A DNA stretch of 6,597 nt from Deltaproteobacteria bacterium (GCA_019308525.1 JAFDIC010000229.1:1-6597); one strand, 5' to 3'. Positions 1-6,315 are shown, numbered from the stretch's first letter. Numbers and translations: made by a program. The notes: a model not told the origin generated them from the sequence alone.

Positions 1-2
1 GA

Positions 3-1862
3 AGGATAACCTGGGACCAGGCCCTGGACGAGATAGCCAGCAAACTTGGCAAGTTGAAGGAGACTTTCGGGCCCCAAGTGCTTGGTGTCTTTAGTGGCTC
101 CATAGGTGTAGAGAACCTTGAGATGGTCGGGCTGACCCAGAGATTCAAAGCAGCTTTTGGGTCCCCTAATTTTTTTTCCGTGGAGAGTGTCTGCTACCGC
201 ATGCGTATACGCACCAGGCAGATCACATTTGGAAAATACCCCACAGAAGAAATGGACGCGGATCTCTATATCCTCTGGGGGCACAACCCGGACGCTTCAG
301 ACTTTCCACTGAAGCTGGCGCTGGAGGAGAACCTGGCGAAGGGGTCAAAACTTGTCGTCATAGACCCCAAGCGTATCCCTCTGGCGGATCGCGCGGACAT
401 GTATCTCAGGATAAGGCCGGGGACGGATGGGGCCCTGGCCCTGGCCCTCATAAACGTGATAGTCAATGAAGAGATCTACGACAAGGAGTTTGTCGAGAGA
501 TATACCCTGGGCTTTGAAAAGCTCGTCCCTCACGTGCAAGAATACACGCCGGAGTGGGCTGAAGAGGTTACCTGGGTGCCGGCCGAAAGCATACGGAAGT
601 TAGCCCGTCTTTTCGCAGGTACAAAAGGCGCCAGTATTTACCAGGGGACCTGTACACAGGACCAGACAGCAAACGGAACTCAGAACAGCAGGGCCTTTTC
701 GGTTCTTCAGTCAATAACGGGTAATATCAATGTCCCCGGCGGATGGGTCATAAGTCCCCGCCTGAGGTTCGGCAACGTGGGGCTTGACGTGGAAGGCAAA
801 CCCCTGGGGGCTGAAGAATACCCCCTTTTCTTCGAGGTTTGGGGGAGGAAGAGTCCCTACGGGGTGGTTACGCTCGTGCCCGAGAGCATCCCGGAAAAGA
901 TCAAGGCATTTCTGGTCGTGGGAGGAAATCCCCTGATTTCCATGCCCGACAGTAATGCCTTTAGGGAGGCCTTTGAAAAGCTTGATCTCTTGGTGGTCCA
1001 CGATATGTTCATGACTGAAACAGGGCGTGCCGCCCACTACGTGCTCCCAGCCTGCTCCCACTTGGAAAAGTGGGGGGTGGCATATACATACAATGTCTGT
1101 CACTGTATCCCCTACCTCATGCTGCGAAAGAAATGCATCGAACCCTTTTATGAGAGCTGGTCAGAGTGGAGATTCTATACCGAGCTGGCCGGGCGGCTGG
1201 GGCTGGGCGACAAGTTCCCGTGGAAGTCTGAACAGGATCTGGTGGCCTTTGAGCTGGACCCATCGGGACTCACCTTCGATTACCTTCTCAAAGATAAGCC
1301 TGAGGGAGACTTCTATCAGCAGAAGACTTATGGTATTCAAGAAGGGCTCTTTCGGACTCCGTCCGGGAAGATCGAGATATACAGCGAAGCCCTTGAGAAA
1401 GTGGGGTTTGACCCTTTGCCCACGTACAGGGAACCGGAGAGAAGCCCCCTGCTGGCCGGAAAAGAGTTCCTGGAGAAGTACCCGCTTATTCTTTCCACGG
1501 GCAGCAGAAACTACTACTTCACACACGCTCAACACAGGAACATAAAGGCCCTGCGGGAGATGTCCCCTGAACCCTTTGCCGAGCTGGGACCTGAAACGGC
1601 CAGGAAGCACGGCATAAAGAAAGGCGACCTGATCATAATCGAAACCAACAGGGGGCGTGTGAAGATGAAGGCCCACGTGGACGATCGGGTGGCAGAGGGT
1701 GTGGTGCTTGTGCCCCACGGGTGGGGGGGGGAGGCAAATGCCAACCTGCTCACCGATGCCCAATGCAGGGAGTGCATCCTTGGTTACCCGGACATGAAAT
1801 CACTCATGTGTAACATCAGGAAGGCTCCGAATTCCAGCACACCGGGTGTTGACGCGAGGTGA
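3..1862 (+). CDS. Molybdopterin oxidoreductase catalytic subunit (DMSO reductase family), 5' end outside window
   Basis: Catalytic subunit of a Mo/W-bis-pterin enzyme; the substrate cannot be told from the sequence. The frame is open from nt 3 and starts inside the family's WDxALDEIA segment (RITWDQALDEIASKLGK), so the TTG at 54 is not the true start and the N-terminal [4Fe-4S] part lies upstream. Seen in order: SVESVCYR with Cys at 192-194, the likely Mo/W ligand; WGHNPDASD (276-302); IDPKR (360-374) and RPGTDGA (414-434), typical of pterin-binding family members; TGNINVPGG near 715; and a C-terminal molydop-binding domain from about 1479, with STGSRNYYFTHAQHRN, GIKKGD and HGWGG. A formate-dehydrogenase CH-type or Sec active site is not seen; the Cys context is closer to the thiosulfate/polysulfide reductase and acetylene hydratase side of the superfamily. 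The gene ends in TGA, and no redox partner genes follow it. Family assignment is firm, subfamily is not. Confidence 0.93.
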   Translation, partial: RITWDQALDEIASKLGKLKETFGPQVLGVFSGSIGVENLEMVGLTQRFKAAFGSPNFFSVESVCYRMRIRTRQITFGKYPTEEMDADLYILWGHNPDASDFPLKLALEENLAKGSKLVVIDPKRIPLADRADMYLRIRPGTDGALALALINVIVNEEIYDKEFVERYTLGFEKLVPHVQEYTPEWAEEVTWVPAESIRKLARLFAGTKGASIYQGTCTQDQTANGTQNSRAFSVLQSITGNINVPGGWVISPRLRFGNVGLDVEGKPLGAEEYPLFFEVWGRKSPYGVVTLVPESIPEKIKAFLVVGGNPLISMPDSNAFREAFEKLDLLVVHDMFMTETGRAAHYVLPACSHLEKWGVAYTYNVCHCIPYLMLRKKCIEPFYESWSEWRFYTELAGRLGLGDKFPWKSEQDLVAFELDPSGLTFDYLLKDKPEGDFYQQKTYGIQEGLFRTPSGKIEIYSEALEKVGFDPLPTYREPERSPLLAGKEFLEKYPLILSTGSRNYYFTHAQHRNIKALREMSPEPFAELGPETARKHGIKKGDLIIIETNRGRVKMKAHVDDRVAEGVVLVPHGWGGEANANLLTDAQCRECILGYPDMKSLMCNIRKAPNSSTPGVDAR

Positions 1863-1896
1863 ATATCAAGCGCGTGAAGGGGAATTCGGGAGCCTT
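1821..1896. repeat. 15-bp inverted repeat with 45-nt loop across the stop codon of the molybdoenzyme gene
   Basis: AAGGCTCCGAATTCC (1821-1835) is the reverse complement of GGAATTCGGGAGCCTT (1881-1896) except for one extra G. The 45-nt loop contains the TGA stop at 1860-1862 and a smaller inverted pair, ACGCG/CGCGT. There is no T-tract on either side, so it is not a standard intrinsic terminator. It lies at the 3' ends of two convergent genes and could act as a shared 3'-end stabiliser or a block to read-through; that role is inferred. Confidence 0.6.
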
Positions 1897-1918
1897 TCCC
1901 AAGAACATCTCAATCAGC

Positions 1919-2800
1919 TTAAGGCCCTGGAGGAAGCAGGATCTTCTGGCCGACATAAATTTTGTCATCTTTTTCCATGCGATTCAGATCACGAAGTTGT
2001 TCGACCGTAACTCCGTATCTTTTTGCAATTCCGTAAAGGGTATCTCCGGAGCGTACCTCATGATAATTGCCCCCGGCCTTGGACATACTACTTTTCTTTT
2101 TTGCCTTTGTGGCTCTTTCCAGCGCTCTTCGCAGTTCAGCCGATCCGGGGTTACTCACCGATCGTCTCACAAAAATATCCACGGGTCGTGCTTCCCTGCC
2201 GTAATAGGCCTTGTTCCATTTGGTCCTGGCGGCTATGACGGCCCCTTCCAGAGAAACACCCGCATATGCGCCTTTGGCGCGGCCGAAGGAGATCATATCC
2301 GCCTTGATATTTGCCTTGGCCCCCGCGCCCACAGGCCCCGCGGCAATGGAAGTGTCTCCTCCGAGTTTGAAACTGGACGTGTAGAGTTTTTCAAGGGCCG
2401 ACTGACTCATGACCATCATGACCACCTGCGCTGCCTCGCCGCCGATCTGGAGACCGAAGGTGACTGATCCAATGGTGTAGAAACCGGGCTGTGTCCAGTC
2501 TCCCCTTGATTGATCCCTCACCACCAGTACTCCGCTGCCCCCGCTGCCTCCAAAGATAAACCCTCCCTTCAACAGACTGGGAACGATCAACACTCCCTTG
2601 GCCCTATAAAGGTTTTCATGCAACCAGGACAGATCTTTGTCCCTCATGAACTTTTCAAAGGTGATCCTCGCCTCATCCACGAGCCCCTGCTGCTCGGGTG
2701 CCTCCGCGGCCTTTACCGATGTTGCAGCAAAGGCAATGAGAATGCCCAACCCCGCCGCTGTAACCAGTGCGGATAACAACCCGTTTGTCTTTTCTTTCAT
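1919..2800 (-). CDS. Secreted SYLF-domain (Ysc84-like) protein with C-terminal LysM
   Basis: A 293-residue protein. Residues 1-31 form a signal peptide: Lys-containing start, a hydrophobic stretch over about 8-26, and likely cleavage after VKA31. There is no lipobox Cys, so the product is probably soluble in the periplasm. Residues about 55-232 match the SYLF/Ysc84 domain, with KGVLIVPSLLKGGFIFGGSGG, GFYTIGSVTFGLQIGGEA, and later SFGRAKGAYAGVSLEGAVI. Eukaryotic SYLF domains bind phosphoinositides; the bacterial role is poorly known. A basic linker (about 230-241) joins it to a LysM domain (246-291: YHEVRSGDTLYGIAKRYGV, then VGQKILLP), which usually binds peptidoglycan. Together they suggest a lipid-binding module tethered to the wall, which is an inference. 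The ATG start is fixed by a strong Shine-Dalgarno sequence. The gene converges with the molybdoenzyme gene (56 bp apart) and ends in TAA. Confidence 0.92.
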   Translation of the reverse strand: MKEKTNGLLSALVTAAGLGILIAFAATSVKAAEAPEQQGLVDEARITFEKFMRDKDLSWLHENLYRAKGVLIVPSLLKGGFIFGGSGGSGVLVVRDQSRGDWTQPGFYTIGSVTFGLQIGGEAAQVVMMVMSQSALEKLYTSSFKLGGDTSIAAGPVGAGAKANIKADMISFGRAKGAYAGVSLEGAVIAARTKWNKAYYGREARPVDIFVRRSVSNPGSAELRRALERATKAKKKSSMSKAGGNYHEVRSGDTLYGIAKRYGVTVEQLRDLNRMEKDDKIYVGQKILLPPGP

Positions 2801-2807
2801 CCCTATG

Positions 2808-2815
2808 ACCTCCTT
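2808..2815 (-). promoter_or_regulatory. Shine-Dalgarno site of the SYLF-LysM gene
   Basis: On the minus strand this reads AAGGAGGT, seven bases before the ATG at 2800. It is a near-perfect anti-16S match at normal spacing and settles the start choice. Confidence 0.88.
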
Positions 2816-3321
2816 ATCTTGGTTTGGGGAGCAAGATTCCCCCCTTTTGGTCCAGCGCCATATGAAATCTGTGAAGAGGCTTAAGCCCCAGGGGCCCCCA
2901 ACCCTTCACGCTCCGGGATACCTATCGCGAATGCCCGGATATTCCCAACCTTCGCTCCTTCCAATTCTATGGATAAGAGAAGCACCTACCCTGTGTACAG
3001 GGCGCCTCCCGCCGCGCTTATCGGTTTCAAGGCCTGACCAGTATCAATATTGCGGCCCAGCGCCCTTACCGTGATGCCGGGATTGAAATCATGGAAGCCC
3101 CGGTGTCGAGGATAAGTAGTGAAGTGAAGCGATAAGAACGAGCTCTTTCTAGAGGAAAAGGAAGCGTACCGAAATCTCCCTTGTGTGTCAAGGAAAAAGG
3201 AACCGCAACGTATCTTGTGCTACACAGGATTGGAGTTCAGGGCCCCAGGAACTCTGACATTTTGCACAGCTCCGTATGCCATCCGGCCCCCTTCCATTGT
3301 TTGCCCCTGCAATAGGGGTTA
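2816..3321. other. About 500 bp without a supportable gene
   Basis: This stretch must hold the 5' leader and promoter of the SYLF-LysM gene (minus strand), but I could not pick a convincing -35/-10 pair. Short inverted repeats are present: GGGGA/TCCCC at 2826-2842, CCCTGT-GT-ACAGGG at 2989-3002, CCTTG/CAAGG around 3179-3193, and CCCCT-GCAAT-AGGGG at 3304-3318. Frame 1, which the alkyl sulfatase uses further on, is broken by TAA at 2974, TAA at 3133 and TAG at 3313. A 52-codon open stretch in that frame (2977-3132, ending in ...EAPVSRISSEVKR) has no start, ribosome site or family resemblance I recognise. Given the damaged gene start just after it, decayed coding DNA is likely, but I cannot show which gene it came from. 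Confidence 0.45.
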
Positions 3322-3465
3322 CGGCAGCGAGGTGCCCCTGAATACAGGCAGATCATGGCCGAGGCCGGTCACGTGGCCTGGGACATGGGCAGTTATGAGT
3401 GGCTCTTATAGGGAGAGGATTTTGACAGCATCCATCCATCGCTTCAACGCCAGGCGATTCTGAAT
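3322..3465 (+). pseudogene. Remnant of the alkyl sulfatase N-terminal region, interrupted by in-frame TAG
   Basis: Read in the same frame as the alkyl sulfatase, this stretch gives RQRGAPEYRQIMAEAG, then HVAWDMGSYEWLL, TAG (3409-3411), GEDFDSIHPSLQRQAILN, and runs straight into the ATG at 3466. Family members such as SdsA1 and YjcS carry the same kind of segment here: an xVxWD...Y.F stretch, then a xxNPSLWRQxQLN stretch, directly before GLFxVxxxIYQVRG. Homology therefore crosses the stop codon without a gap. TAG sits where one base change from CAG, AAG or GAG would give it. Further upstream, TAG at 3313 closes the frame and no signal peptide is seen. The simplest reading is a decayed 5' end of the gene. 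The family comparison is from memory, not a search. Confidence 0.7.
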
Positions 3466-5187
3466 ATGAATTATGGATTATATGAAGTCATTCCTGGAAT
3501 TTACCAGGTGCGTGGATTTGACCTGGCCAATATCACGTTCATCAAGAGCGACACGGGCTGGATCGTGTTCGATCCATTGACTGCCAAGGAGACGGCAACG
3601 GCCGCACTGAAGTTCATCAATGAACAGCTTGGCGAGCGGCCTGTGGTTGCCGTGGTCTATTCACATTCACATGCTGATCATTTTGGCGGTGTGCGTGGTG
3701 TGGTGGATATTGAGGACGTTCGTAGAGGAAAGGTCAAGATTATCGCGCCGATCGGCTTCATGGAATATGCGATTTCGGAGAACATCTATGCCGGGGACGC
3801 AATGACCAGACGTATGTTCTTCCAGTATGGTGTGCTTTTGCCCCGCAGTCCGTTCGGTCATGTGGATCAGGCCATCAGCAAGAATACGGCGGCAGGCAAC
3901 CTCGGGCTGATTCCGCCGACAGTGATTATTGAGAAGGACATTGAAGAGATGACCATCGACGGTGTCAAGATGGTGTTCCAGAACATGCCAGGCACTGAAG
4001 CACCTGCCGAAATGAACACCTACTTCCCTGAGATGAAGGCGTTCTGGGCGGCAGAAAACATCGTTGGCACAATCCACAATATATATACCCTGCGGGGCGC
4101 GCTGGTGCGCGACCCACTGGAATGGTCCAAGCAGATCAACAAGGCTCTCTACCTGTTCGGACAAGAGGCTCAAGTGATGTTCGCATCTCATAGCTGGCCT
4201 CGCTGGGGAAATGATCGGGTTCAGGAGACAATGCGGGCACAGCGTGACACGTACGCGAACCTTAATAACGGGGTATTGCACCTTGCCAACCAGGGTGTGA
4301 CCATCAACCAGGTTCACAATGTCTATGAGGTACCTGAAAGCCTTCAGCAGCAATGGGCGGCACGCAGTTACCACGGTTCGGTGGAGCACAACAGCCGTGC
4401 GGTCATTAACCGCTACCTCGGGTACTGGGACGGAAACCCGGCGACACTGATTCCCCTCTCACCAGAGGATTCTGCGCCACTATATGTAGAGATGATGGGG
4501 GGTGCTGAGCCGATTATCACCAAGGGCAAGGCGCTTTATGAACAAGGTAAATACCTCCAGGTCCAGGAGATCCTGAATAAACTTGTTTACGCGGAACCAC
4601 AAAACCAGGAAGCCAAGGATTTGCTGGCTGATGTGTTCGAGCAGATCGGCTACCAGCAGGAGAGCCCCAGTGTGCGCAACAGTTTCCTGGCAGCGGCCTT
4701 GGAACTGCGTTCCGGCATTCCGGAGGGGGCTACCCCCAAGACCGGGGGACCTGATTTGATTCAAGCCATGAGCACTGAACTATGGCTGGAATTTCTCGCG
4801 ATACGTCTTGACAGCAAGAAGGCTGAAGGCCATGAGTTCAAGATTAACCTGGTCACACCGGACAATGGTGAGAAATTCGTGATTGAGCTGAGCAATGCAA
4901 CTCTCACCAGTATCAAAGGCTACCAAGCAAAAAATGCCGATCTGACTGTTACCATCGACCGCTCGGACCTTGAGCGGACCATGATGGGTGCCGTCACTCT
5001 GGATGAACAAATCGGGTCCGGCAAGGCAAAGCTTCAGGGCAACCGCAGGGTGATTGAGCAGTTGAAGGCCATGCTGGTGCATTTTGACCCAGGTTTCGAA
5101 ATCATGCCTGGTACTGGCGCAAGAGATCTGGCGCCAGAACAGAAGCCATTTGAGCAGGAAAAACCTGCTGACACCTCTGGAGGCTAA
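3466..5187 (+). CDS. Alkyl sulfatase (SdsA1/YjcS type, metallo-beta-lactamase fold), N-terminally incomplete
   Basis: Family enzymes hydrolyse primary alkyl sulfates such as SDS to alcohol and sulfate, using two zinc ions. The open frame gives 573 residues against roughly 660 for SdsA1/YjcS. Numbering from ATG 3466, H67, H69, D71 and H72 form HSHADH, with E178 (GTEAPAEM), E197 (AAENI) and H242 (ASHSWPRWGN). The spacing between these ligands equals that I recall for SdsA1 (H169, E280, E299, H344), an offset of 102 residues. SYHGSVEHNSRAVINRYLGY at 301-320 is a conserved family stretch. The dimerisation region is about 335-435, an SCP2-like domain about 440-545, and the tail is hydrophilic. The start is doubtful: ATG 3466 lies inside conserved sequence, has no good Shine-Dalgarno site and leaves no signal peptide, so a product would be cytoplasmic. 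The catalytic core is intact, which suggests either recent loss or a downstream start still in use. Confidence 0.88.
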   Translation: MNYGLYEVIPGIYQVRGFDLANITFIKSDTGWIVFDPLTAKETATAALKFINEQLGERPVVAVVYSHSHADHFGGVRGVVDIEDVRRGKVKIIAPIGFMEYAISENIYAGDAMTRRMFFQYGVLLPRSPFGHVDQAISKNTAAGNLGLIPPTVIIEKDIEEMTIDGVKMVFQNMPGTEAPAEMNTYFPEMKAFWAAENIVGTIHNIYTLRGALVRDPLEWSKQINKALYLFGQEAQVMFASHSWPRWGNDRVQETMRAQRDTYANLNNGVLHLANQGVTINQVHNVYEVPESLQQQWAARSYHGSVEHNSRAVINRYLGYWDGNPATLIPLSPEDSAPLYVEMMGGAEPIITKGKALYEQGKYLQVQEILNKLVYAEPQNQEAKDLLADVFEQIGYQQESPSVRNSFLAAALELRSGIPEGATPKTGGPDLIQAMSTELWLEFLAIRLDSKKAEGHEFKINLVTPDNGEKFVIELSNATLTSIKGYQAKNADLTVTIDRSDLERTMMGAVTLDEQIGSGKAKLQGNRRVIEQLKAMLVHFDPGFEIMPGTGARDLAPEQKPFEQEKPADTSGG

Positions 5188-5319
5188 TCTCAAGGCAGGG
5201 TCAAGCCCTATTGCAATAGTCACACACCAAGAAAAGGCTGAAGGAACTTAACGCCCGGATTCGGTGTTCGACCCGCGGGCAAAGCCATCGCACCCGAAGC
5301 GAGCATACTTTCACGCTTG
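5188..5319. other. Short gap between convergent genes, with a 12-bp perfect palindrome
   Basis: CTATTGCAATAG (5208-5219) is a perfect palindrome 20 bp after the alkyl sulfatase stop. An imperfect pair, TTCGGTG and CACCCGAA (up to about 5298), flanks ACCCGCGGGC, and GCGAGC/GCTTGC (5299-5304 and 5315-5320) can pair next to the acetyltransferase stop. None is followed by a T-tract on the relevant strand, so I do not call a terminator for either gene. Confidence 0.4.
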
Positions 5320-5946
5320 CTAGAGATCTGAGATCATGCCTACTTCATCGCACTGGAAATACTTGGGGCACCTGCTGCATTCTCCCCATACCTTTGGGGG
5401 CATTTCGCGGCGTCTGATCTTCTTGAAGCCCAGGGCCTTGAAAAATTTTTCATTCATGGTGAAAGTAAAGAGGCGTTTGATGCCCAGTTCCTTGGCCTCT
5501 TTCTTGAGATGATTGAAGATTTTTCTGCCCAAGCCCAGCGACTGGTATTCCTGTTGAATCGCCAAGGCCCTGATCTCGGCGATATCCTCCCAGAGCACGT
5601 GCAGGCTGCCGCAAGCCACGACCCTTTCCCTATCCTGCTTTTCCCCTTTCTCAAGACGCCCGCCTGGCACAGGTTCTACTGCAATGACAAAGTCCCTTAT
5701 GTTCTCGTATACATACTGCGGGCCCCTGGGGAGCATGAGGTTCATTGCAGCAAAACCGTTTACAAGCTCAAGGATTTTCTCCACATCGGCTACAGAGGCC
5801 TTCCTGATCCTAAGGGCATCTCTTCTTGGCCGGGCCGTAGGAGGAGCCGCCTCCGCCGTTCTTCTCTTTTTCCTGGGGGGCCTTGGCGGCAGGTCAACCG
5901 GCTCTTCCACCGGTGGCTTGATTCTATCAGGGGGGGGTGTTCCCAT
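5320..5946 (-). CDS. GNAT acetyltransferase resembling short N-acetylglutamate synthase, with Pro/Arg-rich N-terminal extension
   Basis: 208 residues, against about 150-175 for stand-alone short N-acetylglutamate synthases (the GNAT-only ArgA type, which transfers acetyl from acetyl-CoA to glutamate in the first step of arginine synthesis). The GNAT domain begins near residue 46 (LRIRKASVADVEKI). Matches to the type are MLPRGPQYVYENIRDF (71-86), SLHVLWEDIAEIRALAI (114-130), the acetyl-CoA loop QSLGLG (135-140), FFKALGF (168-174), and the C-terminal KVWGECSRCPKYFQCDE (185-201) with Cys190, Cys193 and Cys199, a pattern typical of the group. A polar insert lies at about 91-110. Residues 1-45 are rich in Pro and Arg, likely disordered, and not part of the family. 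The start is supported by AAGGA nine bases upstream and by a promoter further out. No other arginine genes are in the window, so the substrate is inferred. Ends in TAG. Confidence 0.85.
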   Translation of the reverse strand: MGTPPPDRIKPPVEEPVDLPPRPPRKKRRTAEAAPPTARPRRDALRIRKASVADVEKILELVNGFAAMNLMLPRGPQYVYENIRDFVIAVEPVPGGRLEKGEKQDRERVVACGSLHVLWEDIAEIRALAIQQEYQSLGLGRKIFNHLKKEAKELGIKRLFTFTMNEKFFKALGFKKIRRREMPPKVWGECSRCPKYFQCDEVGMISDL

Positions 5947-5955
5947 TGAAACCCG

Positions 5956-5962
5956 TCCTTTT
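5956..5962 (-). promoter_or_regulatory. Shine-Dalgarno site of the acetyltransferase gene
   Basis: On the minus strand this reads AAAAGGA, ending nine bases before the ATG at 5946. It supports the long start, which includes the Pro/Arg-rich extension. Confidence 0.65.
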
Positions 5963-5984
5963 GAATTGCTGTTTTCCCGGGCAC

Positions 5985-6013
5985 ATAATAGTAAGCATTC
6001 CAGGGTTATTCAA
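5985..6013 (-). promoter_or_regulatory. Sigma-70-type promoter of the acetyltransferase gene
   Basis: On the minus strand TTGAAT (6013-6008) is followed by a 17-bp spacer and TATTAT (5990-5985), four and five matches to the -35 and -10 consensus. Transcription would start near 5978, giving a leader of about 32 nt that contains the Shine-Dalgarno site. One AAGCAT copy lies in the spacer (5993-5998). Confidence 0.6.
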
Positions 6014-6126
6014 ACCTTTTTTCCGCCCTGGCCGGAATAGGATTTGTCCCGGCATAGCGATCAAGCATGTGACCAAGCATCTCGGAGCCATCGATGGGAA
6101 CCCGCCCTGATGTGAGGGGAAAGCAT
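5993..6126 (+). repeat. Four copies of AAGCAT in the divergent control region
   Basis: AAGCAT occurs at 5993-5998, 6063-6068, 6075-6080 and 6121-6126. The middle two extend to CAAGCAT and repeat with a 12-bp period. They lie between the acetyltransferase promoter and torF, and the first falls between that promoter's -35 and -10. They may be binding sites for a regulator; no known site is recognised. Confidence 0.45.
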
Positions 6127-6184
6127 TTTCGCCTGTACACCTCCAGATTCCGCCAGGGGGAAGCTCGGTTTCAAGAAATGGGGC

Positions 6185-6212
6185 TTGACATTACATCGCC
6201 CATCCTTAATTT
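6185..6212 (+). promoter_or_regulatory. Candidate promoter upstream of the torF-leader terminator
   Basis: TTGACA (6185-6190) is a perfect -35 hexamer. With a 16-bp spacer the -10 would be TAATTT (6207-6212), only a moderate match. Transcription would begin near 6219, so a transcript stopped at the terminator ending at 6283 would be about 65 nt. It points towards torF. Confidence 0.4.
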
Positions 6213-6245
6213 AGGGCTAAGAAGCCGGAAACGCCAAGGATTTGA

Positions 6246-6283
6246 GCCGGCTCTCCTGAAAAGGAGGGCACGGCAATTTTTTT
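6246..6283 (+). terminator. Intrinsic terminator or attenuator in the torF leader
   Basis: GCCGGCTCTCCT (6246-6257) pairs with AGGAGGGCACGGC (6262-6274) across a GAAA tetraloop (6258-6261), with one G-U pair and one bulged A (6270). The twelve-pair, GC-rich stem is followed by AA and seven T (6277-6283), a classic rho-independent form on the plus strand. It sits 39 bp before the torF ATG, and no gene I believe in ends just before it. It therefore either ends a short RNA or regulates entry into torF. AGCCGG at 6223-6228 can pair with CCGGCT at 6247-6252 and would break the stem. Confidence 0.8.
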
Positions 6284-6310
6284 CCGAGGCCCAAGTTCGT
6301 GGCTTCAGAA

Positions 6311-6315
6311 AGGGG
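6311..6315 (+). promoter_or_regulatory. Shine-Dalgarno site of the torF-like gene
   Basis: AGGGG, seven bases before the ATG at 6323. It lies downstream of the terminator hairpin and is not masked by it. Confidence 0.6.

Noticed and set aside
1161..1763. Long minus-strand open frame inside the molybdoenzyme gene
   Set aside because: The plus-strand frame over the same bases encodes the conserved C-terminal molybdopterin-binding domain; the minus translation shows no domain.
1859..2467. 202-codon plus-strand open frame opposite the SYLF-LysM gene
   Set aside because: The minus strand carries clear signal peptide, SYLF and LysM features and a strong ribosome site; the plus frame has none.
2989..3002. 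CCCTGTGTACAGGG, whose inner 12 bp recur inverted at 649-660 in the molybdoenzyme gene
   Set aside because: The motif is close to self-complementary and flanking bases differ, so the match is probably chance and not a mobile-element end.
3409..3411. TAG read as pyrrolysine in the alkyl sulfatase
   Set aside because: No pyl genes or PYLIS-like structure are visible, the site is not catalytic, the frame is closed again by TAG at 3313, and the acetyltransferase here ends with TAG. A nonsense mutation is simpler. It is kept only as a check in the findings.
3185..3463. Open frame of 92 codons upstream of the alkyl sulfatase (+)
   Set aside because: It is in a different frame from the recognisable alkyl sulfatase remnant it overlaps, starts with GTG without a ribosome site, and its translation resembles no family I know.
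3667..4389. 240-codon minus-strand open frame inside the alkyl sulfatase gene
   Set aside because: It is opposite the metal-binding core of the sulfatase, has no ribosome site or family resemblance, and is explained as the shadow of a well-coded gene.
6050..6300. Sigma-54 promoter for torF, expected if the gene is linked to ammonium transport
   Set aside because: No site with the GG-N10-GC core of the TGGCAC-N5-TTGCA type was found; GGGCAC at 6267 lacks the -12 half.
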